From NCBI GenBank assembly GCA_016197225.1, contig JACPWC010000102.1:1-61277 (forward strand): 61,277 nt of DNA, read 5' to 3'. The stretch is from Chloroflexota bacterium (GTDB taxonomy: Bacteria; Chloroflexota; Anaerolineae; Anaerolineales; VGOW01). A program made the translations under genes and the position numbers. Below are positions 40,594 to 49,788 of the stretch, piece after piece. The notes beneath the pieces are model-generated. The model was not told the origin of the DNA. It ran no database searches and saw only the letters and a program-made list of their open reading frames with translations. How positions within the stretch are numbered: the stretch's first letter is position 1; every line of letters begins with the position of its first letter.

Positions 40594-41919
40594 ATGACCC
40601 TAAAAACAGAGTTCCTTGAAAAAGTAAAAAATCGTTCCGCCGTATTGAGCGTTGTCGGGCTGGGCTACGTAGGCCTGCCGCTGGCCGTCGAATTTGCCAA
40701 AGAAGGCTTCAAGGTGATCGGCATCGATCTGGATTCGCGCAAGATAGAGGCCATTCTGGCCGGGCGCAGTTACATTCCCGACGTGCCGACGGAAGAAGTG
40801 GCCGCCTTGGTTAAGTCTGGCAAGCTCACCGCCACCACCGATTACGCCGCCCTGCGTGAGGCGGACTCGGTGAGCATTTGTGTGCCCACCCCTCTCCGCA
40901 AAACCCGCGACCCCGACATGTCGTACGTGATTGCCTCTGCCGACGAAGTCGCCAAGCACGCCCACCTCGGCTTGCTCATCATCCTCGAAAGCACTACCTA
41001 CCCTGGAACGACCGACGAGATCCTTCTGCCCCGGCTCAAGCAGCGCGGCTTCAACGTCGGCGTTGATGTCTTCCTCGCCTTCTCGCCGGAGCGGATCGAT
41101 CCGGGCAATAAAACTTACGGCGTCCGCAACACGCCCAAAGTTGTCGGCGGTTTCACCCCCGATTGCACCGACGCCGTCCACGCCCTGTACTCGACGGCGA
41201 TCAACACCGTCGTCAAAGTCAACGGCACGCAGGCCGCCGAGATGGTCAAACTTTTGGAGAACACCTTCCGGGCGGTAAACATTGGCCTGGCGAACGAAGT
41301 CGCCATCATGTGCGACAAGCTGGGCGTGAACGTGTGGGAGGTGATTGACGCCGCCAAGAGCAAGCCGTTTGGCTTCATGCCTTTTTATCCCGGCCCCGGC
41401 CTCGGCGGCCACTGCATTCCCATTGATCCACTCTACCTCTCGTGGCGGATGAAGTCCTTCAACTACAATGCCCGCTTCATTGAACTGGCCGACGAGATCA
41501 ATATGAACATGCCCCGCCACGTGGTGGGCAAAGTGTCTGAAGCTCTGAACGAAGACGGTAAGCCTATCAAAGGCTCGCGCATCCTGGTGCTGGGCGTGGC
41601 TTACAAGAAAGACATTGACGACGTGCGCGAGTCGCCGGCGCTGGACGTGATCAAGCTTCTCGAAGATCGCGGCGGCCGGGTGGAGTATCATGACCCGTTC
41701 ATTCCGTCTATCTCGCTTGAGCACGCCGGCGGGCATGGCGAGAAAAAATCCGCGCCGCTGGTCGAAGCCGCCGTTCGCGAAGCCGACTGCCTGGTTATCA
41801 TCACCGATCATTCCACGTTTGACTATGCCGCCCTGGGCCGCCAGGCCAAGCTCATCGTGGACACGCGCAACGCCATGAGCCGGGCAGGGGTGAAGGGCGC
41901 GCGCGTCGTCTTACTGTAA
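40594..41919 (+). CDS. wbpA: UDP-N-acetylglucosamine 6-dehydrogenase-like enzyme
   Basis: The 441-residue product is a nucleotide-sugar dehydrogenase with VVGLGYVGLPLAVEFA, PTPLRKTRDPDMSYV, ESTTYPGTTDE, FSPERIDPGN and the catalytic Cys in GLGGHCIPIDP, then LGVAYKKDIDDVRESPAL. The DPGN and GGHCIPIDP pattern fits the WbpA/TviB group that oxidises UDP-GlcNAc to the uronic acid rather than UDP-glucose dehydrogenase. The ATG at 40594 is preferred over 40588 because AAGGA is 6 nt upstream. It overlaps nothing but is 9 bp after the glycosylase. Confidence 0.85.
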   Translation: MTLKTEFLEKVKNRSAVLSVVGLGYVGLPLAVEFAKEGFKVIGIDLDSRKIEAILAGRSYIPDVPTEEVAALVKSGKLTATTDYAALREADSVSICVPTPLRKTRDPDMSYVIASADEVAKHAHLGLLIILESTTYPGTTDEILLPRLKQRGFNVGVDVFLAFSPERIDPGNKTYGVRNTPKVVGGFTPDCTDAVHALYSTAINTVVKVNGTQAAEMVKLLENTFRAVNIGLANEVAIMCDKLGVNVWEVIDAAKSKPFGFMPFYPGPGLGGHCIPIDPLYLSWRMKSFNYNARFIELADEINMNMPRHVVGKVSEALNEDGKPIKGSRILVLGVAYKKDIDDVRESPALDVIKLLEDRGGRVEYHDPFIPSISLEHAGGHGEKKSAPLVEAAVREADCLVIITDHSTFDYAALGRQAKLIVDTRNAMSRAGVKGARVVLL

Positions 41920-41925
41920 TTTTGG

Positions 41926-41987
41926 ATTTTAGATTGCGGATTGGGGATTGCTGCTCAATTCGCAATCTAAAATCCGCAATCTAAAAT
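41926..41987. repeat. Inverted repeat ending in a start codon
   Basis: ATTTTAGATTGCGGATT (41926-41942) and AATCCGCAATCTAAAAT (41971-41987) are perfect 17-bp arms. The last bases AT are the first two of the ATG of the next gene (41986), leaving no room for a Shine-Dalgarno. Confidence 0.8.
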
Positions 41988-43131
41988 GCGCATTTGTGTT
42001 GTCTCCGGCACCTTTCATCCCGAACCGGGCGGGCCGCCGACGTTCCTCTTTCACCTTCTGCCTAAACTGGTGGAACGGAGCCACACGGTAGAAGTCATCA
42101 CCTACGGCGAACCTGGCTCCCCGGCAAACTACGGCTACCCCGTCACCCGAATCTCGCGCCGCCATTCCATCCCGATCCGCCTGTTGAATTTTATCCTCGC
42201 CGTTTTGCGCGCCAGCCGCCGGGCCGACGTTTTCTTTGTCAGCGATTACGGCTTGCCGGTCGCCCTCGTCAATCTTTTTTTGCGTAAACCGTTGGCGCTG
42301 AAAAATGTTGGCGACTTCGCCTGGGAGTTTTCGACCCGGCACGGCTGGATACCTGCCGGGCAGACGATTGACGACTTTCAGACTGCGCCGCATTCTTTGC
42401 GCGTCAATCTTTTACGTGCTGCGCAAAGGTGGTACACCCGCGCCGCGTTGCGCGTCATTGCCCCCAGCCATTATTCGGCAGGGCTGGTGAAGGGCTGGGG
42501 CATCAACCCGGCCCGCGTGCGCGTCATTTACAATGCGCTTGAGCAGGCAGAGGAACCGAGGCGCGAGACGGCGAAGCAGGCGTTGGACGTGAGCGGCCCG
42601 CTGTTGGTGACGGTTGCCCGCCTTGCGCCGTGGAAAGGTGTGGCCGAAGTGATCCGGGCGTTGGAGATTGTGCGGCGCAAGTTTCCGACGACGCAACTGA
42701 TGGTGGTCGGCGATGGGCCGCAGAGAGCGGCGCTTGAAGCGCAGGCCGCACCGCTGGGCGAAGCCGTGCAGTTTGCCGGCGCTCAACCGCCGGAGCGCGT
42801 AAGACAATATTTGCTGGCCGCCGATGTGTTTGTGTTGTTCTCGACTTACGAAGGATTGCCGCACACGGTGCTCGAAGCTATGCAAGCCCGAACCCCGGTG
42901 GTGGTTTCCGATGCGGGCGGCAATCAGGAAGTGGTGACGCGCGGCGAAACGGGCTGGGTTGTGCCCAAAGGGGATGTGCAGGCGCTGGCGTCAACGATGA
43001 TAGACGTGCTGAGTCACCCGGAGCAAGCGGCGGCCCGGGCCGCCGCCGCCTTCGTCCGGCTGGATCGATTCTCGTGGTCGCGCCTGGTGGACGAATATGA
43101 GTCGACTCTGCTGGGAGTCCTTGAGCCATGA
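41986..43131 (+). CDS. Glycosyltransferase family 4 (I)
   Basis: The 381-residue product is a GT-B glycosyltransferase. It has the glycine-rich start SGTFHPEPGGPP, the LLVTVARLAPWKGV core of Glycos_transf_1, and the EGLPHTVLEAM E-x7-E motif that binds the nucleotide-sugar. It transfers a sugar to a growing lipid-linked glycan at the inner membrane face. It starts within the right arm of a repeat and has no Shine-Dalgarno. It overlaps the next glycosyltransferase by ATGA. Confidence 0.9.
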   Translation: MRICVVSGTFHPEPGGPPTFLFHLLPKLVERSHTVEVITYGEPGSPANYGYPVTRISRRHSIPIRLLNFILAVLRASRRADVFFVSDYGLPVALVNLFLRKPLALKNVGDFAWEFSTRHGWIPAGQTIDDFQTAPHSLRVNLLRAAQRWYTRAALRVIAPSHYSAGLVKGWGINPARVRVIYNALEQAEEPRRETAKQALDVSGPLLVTVARLAPWKGVAEVIRALEIVRRKFPTTQLMVVGDGPQRAALEAQAAPLGEAVQFAGAQPPERVRQYLLAADVFVLFSTYEGLPHTVLEAMQARTPVVVSDAGGNQEVVTRGETGWVVPKGDVQALASTMIDVLSHPEQAAARAAAAFVRLDRFSWSRLVDEYESTLLGVLEP

Positions 43132-44285
43132 ATGTGATTTCGGTGGGGCTGGCGGCGAGTGTGCTCACTAGCAACACCGACGACGCGCGTCAGCGGCAGA
43201 TGCGTTATGCTCAAGCCATCGGCTCGCTTCGTTTGATTCTGCCCCGCGAGGGCGGGACGGGCGCAAAGCCGGTCGCCCTATCCGAGTCGCTCACAGTTTA
43301 TACAGCTTCCAAGCCCAACTGGCCTCTCTTCATTCCGAATGCCGTTCGTGTTGCCGGCGAAATTGCCAGGCGTGAGAAAGTTGATCTGGTGACGGTGCAA
43401 GACCCGTTCGTCGGCGGGTTAATCGGGACGATTCTCAAAAAGCGTTACGGCTGGCCGCTTGAGATTCAGAGCCACAGCACCTTCTTCGACAACCCGCACT
43501 GGATCGCCGAGCGCCCGATGATTCACGGCGCGCTAAATGTTGTGGGCAAGCAGGTTTTGCGGCAGGCAAACGGCTGGCGCGTCTCTAACCTTCACCAACA
43601 GGAGCGTTATCTGGCGCTGGGCCTGCCCGCCGACCGCGTCTGGCGCATTCCGATCCCGGTCAACTTTCAAAATTTTCAAAAGCCAATCACTGCCGAACAG
43701 CGGCAAGCCATTCGCGCCGGTTGGGGCGTAACGGACGACGCGCCTGTGTTCTTGTGGGCAGGCCGCCCGGTCCCTTTCAAGAATTTGCCTACCCTTCTGC
43801 GCGCATCGCGCACTGTCTTCGACCAGATGCCTCAGACGCGGCTGGTGCTGATTGGCGATTTTTCGCGCGCGCCTCAATTAATTGCTTTGGCGGACTCGCT
43901 CAAGCTTGGCGAAAACGTGATCTGGCCCGGCCCGGTTCCTCATGCCGACATTCCGGCCACGTTTCGGGCCGCCGATGTTTACGTGTTGCCTTCGTGGTAC
44001 GAAGGCCTGGCCCGGGTGTTGATGGAAGCGGCGATCAGCGAACTACCAATTGTCGCCGCCCGCTCGCCGGGCGTGTGGGATGCCGTCGCGCACGGGGAGA
44101 CCGGTTTTCTTTCCGAGCCGGGAGACTCGGCGGCGCTCGCCGAGCATATGCTGGCCCTGGCCGCCGACTTGCCGCGGGCGCGGGCGATGGGCCAGCGCGG
44201 GGCGCAATTTGCCGCTCAGGAGTTTGACTCGCAGAAATTGCAGGCGGCGATCATCCGCGCCTGGCAGATGTGCGCTACGCGATGA
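43128..44285 (+). CDS. Glycosyltransferase family 4 (II)
   Basis: The 385-residue product is a GT-B enzyme with LWAGRPVPFKNLPTLL, the donor-binding EGLARVLMEAAIS (E-x7-E) and GETGFLSEPGD near the C-terminus. The N-terminal acceptor domain has VDLVTVQDPFVGGLIG. It starts with ATGA overlapping the previous stop and ends with ATGA overlapping the next, so it is translationally coupled on both sides. Sugar specificity is not predictable. Confidence 0.9.
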   Translation: MNVISVGLAASVLTSNTDDARQRQMRYAQAIGSLRLILPREGGTGAKPVALSESLTVYTASKPNWPLFIPNAVRVAGEIARREKVDLVTVQDPFVGGLIGTILKKRYGWPLEIQSHSTFFDNPHWIAERPMIHGALNVVGKQVLRQANGWRVSNLHQQERYLALGLPADRVWRIPIPVNFQNFQKPITAEQRQAIRAGWGVTDDAPVFLWAGRPVPFKNLPTLLRASRTVFDQMPQTRLVLIGDFSRAPQLIALADSLKLGENVIWPGPVPHADIPATFRAADVYVLPSWYEGLARVLMEAAISELPIVAARSPGVWDAVAHGETGFLSEPGDSAALAEHMLALAADLPRARAMGQRGAQFAAQEFDSQKLQAAIIRAWQMCATR

Positions 44286-45325
44286 GACTGCTCTTCATCA
44301 CTCAGAAAGTAGATCGCGCCGACTGGTTGTTGGGCTTTGCGCACGGCTGGGTGAAGTCACTGGCGGCTCGGGTGGAGCAACTCACGGTAATTTGCCTGGC
44401 AAAAGGCGAAGTGGATTTGCCCTCAAACGTGAAGGTGATCTCGCTGGGCAAAGAACGCGGCGCGAGTCGGGCCGGGCGGGCGATCAACTTTGCCAAGGCA
44501 ATGGCGGCCACCATCGGGGAAGCCGACGGCGTGTTCACTCACATGAGTCCGCCGTTTGCCATCGCCGCCGCCCCGTTCACAAAGTTACGCCGTATCCCGT
44601 TAGTGATGTGGCACACTCACCGGGCCGTGACTCTTCAATTGAAGCTGGCAGTAGCATTGAGCGACGTGGTCGTCACGGCTTCGCGCGAGAGTTTACAATT
44701 GGCAACGCCAAAAGCGCGCGTGCTTGGGCATGGCATCAATCCGGCGCAATTCTCCCCTCTTCCACTGGCGGGAGAAGAACCGCCGTTGATACTGGCTGTG
44801 GGCCGCCTCTCGTCAATCAAACGCTATGAATTGTTGATAGAGGCTGTGAAGCGTTTGCGGGCGCGTGGCCTTGAATTTCGTTGCGCTATTGTCGGCGTTG
44901 CGCCGCCCGGCGCCGAATCCTACAAGCAAAAGTTGCGAACGCTGGCCGCCAGTGATGTTGAATTTGTGGGGGCGGTGCCGCACGCGCAAATTGCCGAATG
45001 GTATTTTCGGAGCGCGGTCGCAGTCAACCTCTCTGCTAAAACAGGAATGGACAAAACGACGTTGGAGGCCATGTTCTGCGGAAGGCCGGTGCTGGCCGCA
45101 GACCCGACCTTTGCCTCCCTGCTCGGCGCAGAGGGCGCAGACTGGCAAGCCGTTGATGATCCCGAAGTGTTGGCTGACAAGTTGGCGATGATTTTGGCCG
45201 ACCCGGTTGGCTCGGCGGAGCGAGCCATCGCAGTGCGAGCGCGGGCTGTGGCGGCGCACAGCCTTGAGCGATTGATGGATCAACTCATTCAAGTCTTCAA
45301 GGAGAGGATTGACTCTTATGTCTAA
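44282..45325 (+). CDS. Glycosyltransferase family 4 (III)
   Basis: The 347-residue product has a GT-B fold with LAVGRLSSIKRYELLIEAV and TGMDKTTLEAMFCGRPVLA. The first Glu of the E-x7-E is replaced, leaving only the second one (LEAM). The ATG at 44282 overlaps the previous TGA (ATGA), whereas an in-frame ATG at 44270 would overlap more. It is the last gene before a promoter/terminator element at 45340-45394, and may end the first transcription unit. Confidence 0.85.
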   Translation: MRLLFITQKVDRADWLLGFAHGWVKSLAARVEQLTVICLAKGEVDLPSNVKVISLGKERGASRAGRAINFAKAMAATIGEADGVFTHMSPPFAIAAAPFTKLRRIPLVMWHTHRAVTLQLKLAVALSDVVVTASRESLQLATPKARVLGHGINPAQFSPLPLAGEEPPLILAVGRLSSIKRYELLIEAVKRLRARGLEFRCAIVGVAPPGAESYKQKLRTLAASDVEFVGAVPHAQIAEWYFRSAVAVNLSAKTGMDKTTLEAMFCGRPVLAADPTFASLLGAEGADWQAVDDPEVLADKLAMILADPVGSAERAIAVRARAVAAHSLERLMDQLIQVFKERIDSYV

Positions 45326-45339
45326 ACCGAACAAATTCC

Positions 45340-45366
45340 TTGAAACTGTGACTTTGGAAGTATAAT
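45340..45366 (+). promoter_or_regulatory. Internal promoter of the glycan cluster
   Basis: TATAAT (45361-45366) is preceded by TTGAAA (45340-45345, 15-bp spacer) or CCTTGA (45338-45343, 17-bp spacer). It would start transcription of the acetyltransferase gene at 45432, directly before a hairpin. Confidence 0.5.
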
Positions 45367-45372
45367 GAGCGC

Positions 45373-45394
45373 TCCGCCCTTCGGGGCGGATTTT
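45373..45394 (+). terminator. Promoter-proximal terminator hairpin
   Basis: TCCGCCC (45373-45379), TTCG loop, GGGCGGA (45384-45390) and TTTT form a compact terminator only a few nucleotides after the predicted transcription start. Transcripts that stop here would be about 20 nt long. Confidence 0.55.
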
Positions 45395-45431
45395 GTGTGT
45401 GGTATAAGAGACAGAGTCGGAAAGAACTAAC

Positions 45432-46211
45432 ATGTTCAAACTCGAGCATCCGCGCGCCACAAAGCCCCAAGTCCATCCGACAGCAGAAGTATCCCCCTCA
45501 GCCCAGCTTGGGCAGGGCGTCGTCGTCGGGCCGGGAGCGATTATTTACGACAATGTGATTGTCGGCGACCGCTCCTTTATTGGCGCGCGGGTGACTCTGG
45601 GCGAGCCGCTGGCCGGCTACTATCGCGATCCCAACTACGAGAACCCGGCCACTCGCCTCGGCCCGGACTCTACTATTCGCTCCAACACTATCATTTACGC
45701 CGGGTGCGAACTAGGAGCAGAATTCCAAACCGGCCACAACGTGGTGATGCGCGAGTACTCGATCTTCGGCGACCACTGCTCGTATGGAAGTTTTTCTCAG
45801 ACCGACGGGCATCTCAAAGTCGGGCATCACTCGCGTTTTCACAACAACGTCTTCCTGGCCTCGTTTACAGAAATTGAAGAGTTTGTGTGCGTGTATCCTT
45901 TTGCCGCTACGCTGGACTCGCCGCATCCGCCGTGCGGGCTGTGCCGCCAGGGGCCGACCCTCAAGCGCTACTCGGTGATCTCGGCTTACGCCACCATCAT
46001 GCCGCGCGTGGCCGTCGGCGAGGGCGCGGTGATAGGAGCCAAGTCGCTTGTCACTCAGGATGTGCCGGACGGAATGTTTGCCGTCGGTGTTCCGGCGGTT
46101 GTCAAAGGCCAGACTAAAGACATCGAATGCTTCACTGGCGATTTCGAGAAGGCGTATCCCTGGAGCGAAAATTTTCGTGAGACTCTGCCGTGGCAACGAG
46201 GTAAACGCTAA
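45432..46211 (+). CDS. Left-handed beta-helix acetyl/acyltransferase
   Basis: The 259-residue product has many hexapeptide turns (VHPTAEVSPSAQLGQGVVVG; VGDRSFIGARVTLG; IRSNTIIYAGCELGAEF; VGHHSRFHNNVFLA) and a C-terminal VAVGEGAVIGAKSLVTQDVP, the trimeric left-handed beta-helix fold. An inserted DSPHPPCGLCRQGPTLKRYS loop with two cysteines is characteristic of a glycan-cluster subgroup. It probably N- or O-acetylates a nucleotide sugar, like WbpD or PglD, but this is not certain. The following glycosyltransferase starts 7 bp later. Confidence 0.8.
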   Translation: MFKLEHPRATKPQVHPTAEVSPSAQLGQGVVVGPGAIIYDNVIVGDRSFIGARVTLGEPLAGYYRDPNYENPATRLGPDSTIRSNTIIYAGCELGAEFQTGHNVVMREYSIFGDHCSYGSFSQTDGHLKVGHHSRFHNNVFLASFTEIEEFVCVYPFAATLDSPHPPCGLCRQGPTLKRYSVISAYATIMPRVAVGEGAVIGAKSLVTQDVPDGMFAVGVPAVVKGQTKDIECFTGDFEKAYPWSENFRETLPWQRGKR

Positions 46212-46218
46212 GTCGTGT

Positions 46219-47286
46219 ATGCGGATTTGCTACTTTGGCATGGCCCGCCCCAGCTACCCGCGCCACCGCGTGATTGCGAGAGGTTTGAGGCAGTTGGGCG
46301 TGGATGTTGTGGAGTGTTTCGTCTCGCACCGCCTGAGCGGCTATCAACTCAGATCGGCGCTGTGGACCGAATTTGCCAAACTCAATGGCAAGTTTGACGC
46401 TCTGCTGGTTGCCGAGTTCAATCACGCTGTTCTGCCTCAGGCCTGGTATCTGGCCCGTAAACACAAGCTTCCACTTGTTTACGATTTTTTGATCTCGCTC
46501 TATGACTCTATTGCCAGTGATCGGATGCAGGCCTCGCCGTTGTCGCCCCGCTCGCTGATGATGTGGGGGCTGGACTGGCTGGCGACTCGCCTGCCAGCCA
46601 GGATTTTGGTGGACACGTCGGCTCATTGCGACTTTTACGCGCAAGCGTTTCGCGCCAACCCGGCCAAGTTTGTCGTTGTGCCGCTCGGCTTTGAAGACGA
46701 CATCTTTACTCTTGCCCCGCCCCGCCTTCCCGACGACAAATTCCGTATTCTCTTTTACAGCACCTTCATTCCTTCGCATGGCGCGGATGTGATCGCCCGC
46801 GCCGCCTCGATAGTCACATCCGCCGACCCGACGATTCACTTCACGCTCCTCGGAGCCGGCCAGACTTTGCAAGAAACTAAAAACCTGATCAAGACGCTCC
46901 AGATCGGCAATGTGAATTTTATGCCGCCCGTCAGCGCCGCCGAACTTCCGGCGCTGATTGGCGGCGCCGATATAACCCTGGGTGTGTTTGGCAATAACGA
47001 GAAAGCCAATCGCGCCATCCCCAACAAACTCTATCAAGGGCTGGCCGTTGGCCGGGCGGCGATCACGGCAAACACAGCCCCGGCCCGCGAATTTTTTTCA
47101 TCGGGCCAGCATGTGCTGATGTGCGAGCCTGGCTCGCCCGAATCGCTGGCTGAATCGATTCTCCTTTTGAGGCATAACTCAGAATTACGCGCCCGGTTGG
47201 CCAAGCAGGGACACCGCCACGCGGTTGAAAACTATTCGCCCGTCCCGATCGCCCGGCGGGTGCTCGGCGCGCTGGAAGCATTATGA
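46219..47286 (+). CDS. Glycosyltransferase family 4 (IV)
   Basis: The 355-residue product has a GT-B fold: GLRQLGVDVVECF acceptor half, LFYSTFIPSHGADVIARA, LLGAGQTL and NKLYQGLAVGRAAITA donor half. The usual second Glu (KLxE) is Gln here (KLYQ), so it may have altered or lost activity, or be of a different subgroup. The ATG at 46219 begins the natural N-terminus MRICYFGMARPS; the frame upstream overlaps the acetyltransferase gene without similarity. It overlaps the next gene by ATGA. Confidence 0.8.
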   Translation: MRICYFGMARPSYPRHRVIARGLRQLGVDVVECFVSHRLSGYQLRSALWTEFAKLNGKFDALLVAEFNHAVLPQAWYLARKHKLPLVYDFLISLYDSIASDRMQASPLSPRSLMMWGLDWLATRLPARILVDTSAHCDFYAQAFRANPAKFVVVPLGFEDDIFTLAPPRLPDDKFRILFYSTFIPSHGADVIARAASIVTSADPTIHFTLLGAGQTLQETKNLIKTLQIGNVNFMPPVSAAELPALIGGADITLGVFGNNEKANRAIPNKLYQGLAVGRAAITANTAPAREFFSSGQHVLMCEPGSPESLAESILLLRHNSELRARLAKQGHRHAVENYSPVPIARRVLGALEAL

Positions 47287-48470
47287 AGCTGGCCTTCATC
47301 GCCAACGCCCGCATCCCGTCCGAGCGGGCTAATGCCATGCAAACGGCTCAGATGTGCGCCGCCTTTGCCTCCGCCGGGGCGGACGTGACGCTTTATTATC
47401 CTGACCGCCGCAACACATTTGCCGCAGTTGATCTGTATGAATATTATGGCGTGCCCCGCAACTTTCAGACACGCCGGGTTCCTTGCATAGATTGGATCGC
47501 TCCCAACAACCAGCGACATCCGCTCGAGCAGCTCATTTTCATGGTACAAACATTCACCTTTGGGGCGGCATTGCTGGTTAGCCTGTGGCGCTCACCTGCC
47601 GACATCTACTATTCTCGTGATCCATTCGTGCTGGCATTGTTGGCGTTCGGTCTGCCACAAGCGCGCCGGCAAATGCTCTTTGAAGCGCATACTTTGCCCA
47701 TGTCGTCATTGGGTCGTTTATTCCGGCGACGGGTATTGAATCGGGTGAGGGGAACAGTGGCGATTAGCCATTCGTTAGGCAGGTTGTATGTTGCGCTGGG
47801 TTTGCCGGAGGCGTCGGTCATCACTGCTCCCGACGGCGTCGAACTGTCGCGTTTTTCAAAGGCGCTCACTAAAGCGGAGGCTCGCGCCCGGCTTGGCTTG
47901 CCTTTGAAACAAAAACTGGTGGTTTATACAGGCGGCCTGTACCAGGGGCGCGGGCTGGAAGAATTGATCGTCGCCATTAAGACAGTGGAGGCAGTGCTGG
48001 TGATCGTCGGCGGGCAGGATCGGCAGTCCGTCACGCGGTTGAAAAACTACGCGGCCCAGGCAGGTGTAACCAACGTCCGATTCGAGGGCCACCGGCCACC
48101 CGCCGAAGTGCCGCTTTATCTAGCGGCGGGAGATGTGCTGGCGATGCCCTATTCTCGCCGCACGGTTGCCCCCGGCGGGGTGACGACGGATTGGATGTCG
48201 CCGCTTAAGATGTTCGAGTACATGGCCGCCTCCCGGCCCATCGTCGCCAGCGACCTGCCCGCTTTGCGCGAAGTGTTGCGCGACGGCGAGAATGCGGTTC
48301 TAGTCGAGCCAGACAATGTCGTTGCGTTGGCGGACGGCTTGCGCTGTTTGTTGAGTGAGGCCTCACTGGCACAGCGTCTGGCCGCCCAGGCCTGGTGCGA
48401 CGTTGAGGCTTATACTTGGGATGCGCGGGCGAAGACAATTTTAGATTTTGTGATGAGAGCGCATGACTAG
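47283..48470 (+). CDS. Glycosyltransferase family 4 (V)
   Basis: The 395-residue product has AMQTAQMCAAFASAGADVTLYYP at the start, LVVYTGGLYQGRGLEELI in the middle and SPLKMFEYMAASRPIVASDLPALREVL, with the donor Glu in KMFEYM. It is a paralogue of the gene at 52232, which shares QMCAAFA, GGLYEGRG and FEYLAARRPIV segments. It begins at ATGA over the previous stop and overlaps the flippase gene by 8 bp. Confidence 0.9.
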   Translation: MKLAFIANARIPSERANAMQTAQMCAAFASAGADVTLYYPDRRNTFAAVDLYEYYGVPRNFQTRRVPCIDWIAPNNQRHPLEQLIFMVQTFTFGAALLVSLWRSPADIYYSRDPFVLALLAFGLPQARRQMLFEAHTLPMSSLGRLFRRRVLNRVRGTVAISHSLGRLYVALGLPEASVITAPDGVELSRFSKALTKAEARARLGLPLKQKLVVYTGGLYQGRGLEELIVAIKTVEAVLVIVGGQDRQSVTRLKNYAAQAGVTNVRFEGHRPPAEVPLYLAAGDVLAMPYSRRTVAPGGVTTDWMSPLKMFEYMAASRPIVASDLPALREVLRDGENAVLVEPDNVVALADGLRCLLSEASLAQRLAAQAWCDVEAYTWDARAKTILDFVMRAHD

Positions 48471-49788
48471 AAACCTGCGTGCCCGCCTGAGCAACTGGGT
48501 TGGCGATAACGCGCTCAAGCGGCTGATCAAAAACGCATCGTTTCTGTTCGGCGCTGAAGCGCTGGTGACGTTGATCAGCGCCGTGCAGTTCCCGCTCGTC
48601 ACTCGCTGGCTGGGCGCTGAAAACTATGGTGCGCTGGGCATCGTCATCAGTTCGGTGGCTCTGGTCGGGCAATTGCTCTCGTTCAGGTTGTGGGAGACCG
48701 TCATCAAATACTTCACGAAATATTTGATGGTGAATGACGAAGGACGCGCGCTGGCGATCCTCAAGCTGTGCCTTTTCATAGACTTCTCCATGAGCGCCAT
48801 CATCTTTGCTGTTATCAGCCTCGCGGCGGGCTGGCTGGCCGCGTTGGTGGTCAAACGACCTGACGGCGCTGATCTGATCCGCCTGCAAGCGTTTCATGCC
48901 CTGGTTCTGGTGAGCATGAGCGTGTGGATGGCGCTCCTGCGAGTGTTTGACCGTTTCAAATTTATTTCCGCCTACAACGTTGTGTCGGCCATTGCCCTGT
49001 TCGCGCTGTCGGTGATCATGCTGGCGCTCGGAGGCGGGGTGGCCGGGATGATCATCGCGGCGACGCTGACCAATTTGGGCCAAACGCTGATCCTGACTTT
49101 CCTGGCTGGCCGTGAACTCAAATCCAGGTTCCGCCGCCACTGGTTCACGGCAGACTTGCGCTCTCTGCGCGAAGACTGGCACGATATTTGGGTCATGCTC
49201 TTCAGTATGAACATTGACACCTTGCGAAAGATCGCAATGAACAACGCCGATCTCGTGGTGCTGGGCTGGTTTACCACCCCGGCTCAGGCCGGCGTTTACC
49301 GGTTGGCGAAACAACTGGCCTCTTATTTTGGCCGCCTCACTAATCCGGTTTACGACACACTTTTCCCTGAGGTGGCAAAACTTTACACGACCGAAGGCCC
49401 GGCGCGAGTAAGAGCGATGGTGACTCGCCTGACGCGAGGGATCGCGATCGGGCTGGCCGGTTCATTTATCGGCGCCTATCTGTTCTCAGGGTGGCTGGTT
49501 CCCGTCATTTTTGGCTCGGAATACATTCCGGCGATTCCGTTGTTCTACATCATTTTGTTGACGAACATTTTGGCCATTATGCTGTGGGCGCCCAGCGTTC
49601 TGCTCTCGGCTGGCCGGGCCAAACAACTCACCGCCATCAACACCATCAGCTCGCTCGTCATGTTGACGCTCCTGCTGGTGCTCACCTGGCGGTGGGGCAG
49701 TGTCGGCACGGCCATTGCCCTGGTGAGCTTTCACGTCACCTGGCTCAGCCTGACTTATCCGGCGACCCGGAAGGCTCTGGCGGGATGA
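48463..49788 (+). CDS. wzx: Polysaccharide flippase, Wzx/MATE-like
   Basis: The 441-residue product has about 12 membrane helices, starting NASFLFGAEALVTLISAVQFPLVTRWLGAENYGALG, the typical N-terminus of the polysaccharide-biosynthesis/MurJ-like exporters, with GVYRLAKQLASYF in the central part. It would flip a lipid-linked oligosaccharide across the membrane. It overlaps the glycosyltransferase upstream by 8 bp and the methyltransferase downstream by ATGA. No Wzy polymerase is recognisable in the window. Confidence 0.88.
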   Translation: MTRNLRARLSNWVGDNALKRLIKNASFLFGAEALVTLISAVQFPLVTRWLGAENYGALGIVISSVALVGQLLSFRLWETVIKYFTKYLMVNDEGRALAILKLCLFIDFSMSAIIFAVISLAAGWLAALVVKRPDGADLIRLQAFHALVLVSMSVWMALLRVFDRFKFISAYNVVSAIALFALSVIMLALGGGVAGMIIAATLTNLGQTLILTFLAGRELKSRFRRHWFTADLRSLREDWHDIWVMLFSMNIDTLRKIAMNNADLVVLGWFTTPAQAGVYRLAKQLASYFGRLTNPVYDTLFPEVAKLYTTEGPARVRAMVTRLTRGIAIGLAGSFIGAYLFSGWLVPVIFGSEYIPAIPLFYIILLTNILAIMLWAPSVLLSAGRAKQLTAINTISSLVMLTLLLVLTWRWGSVGTAIALVSFHVTWLSLTYPATRKALAG

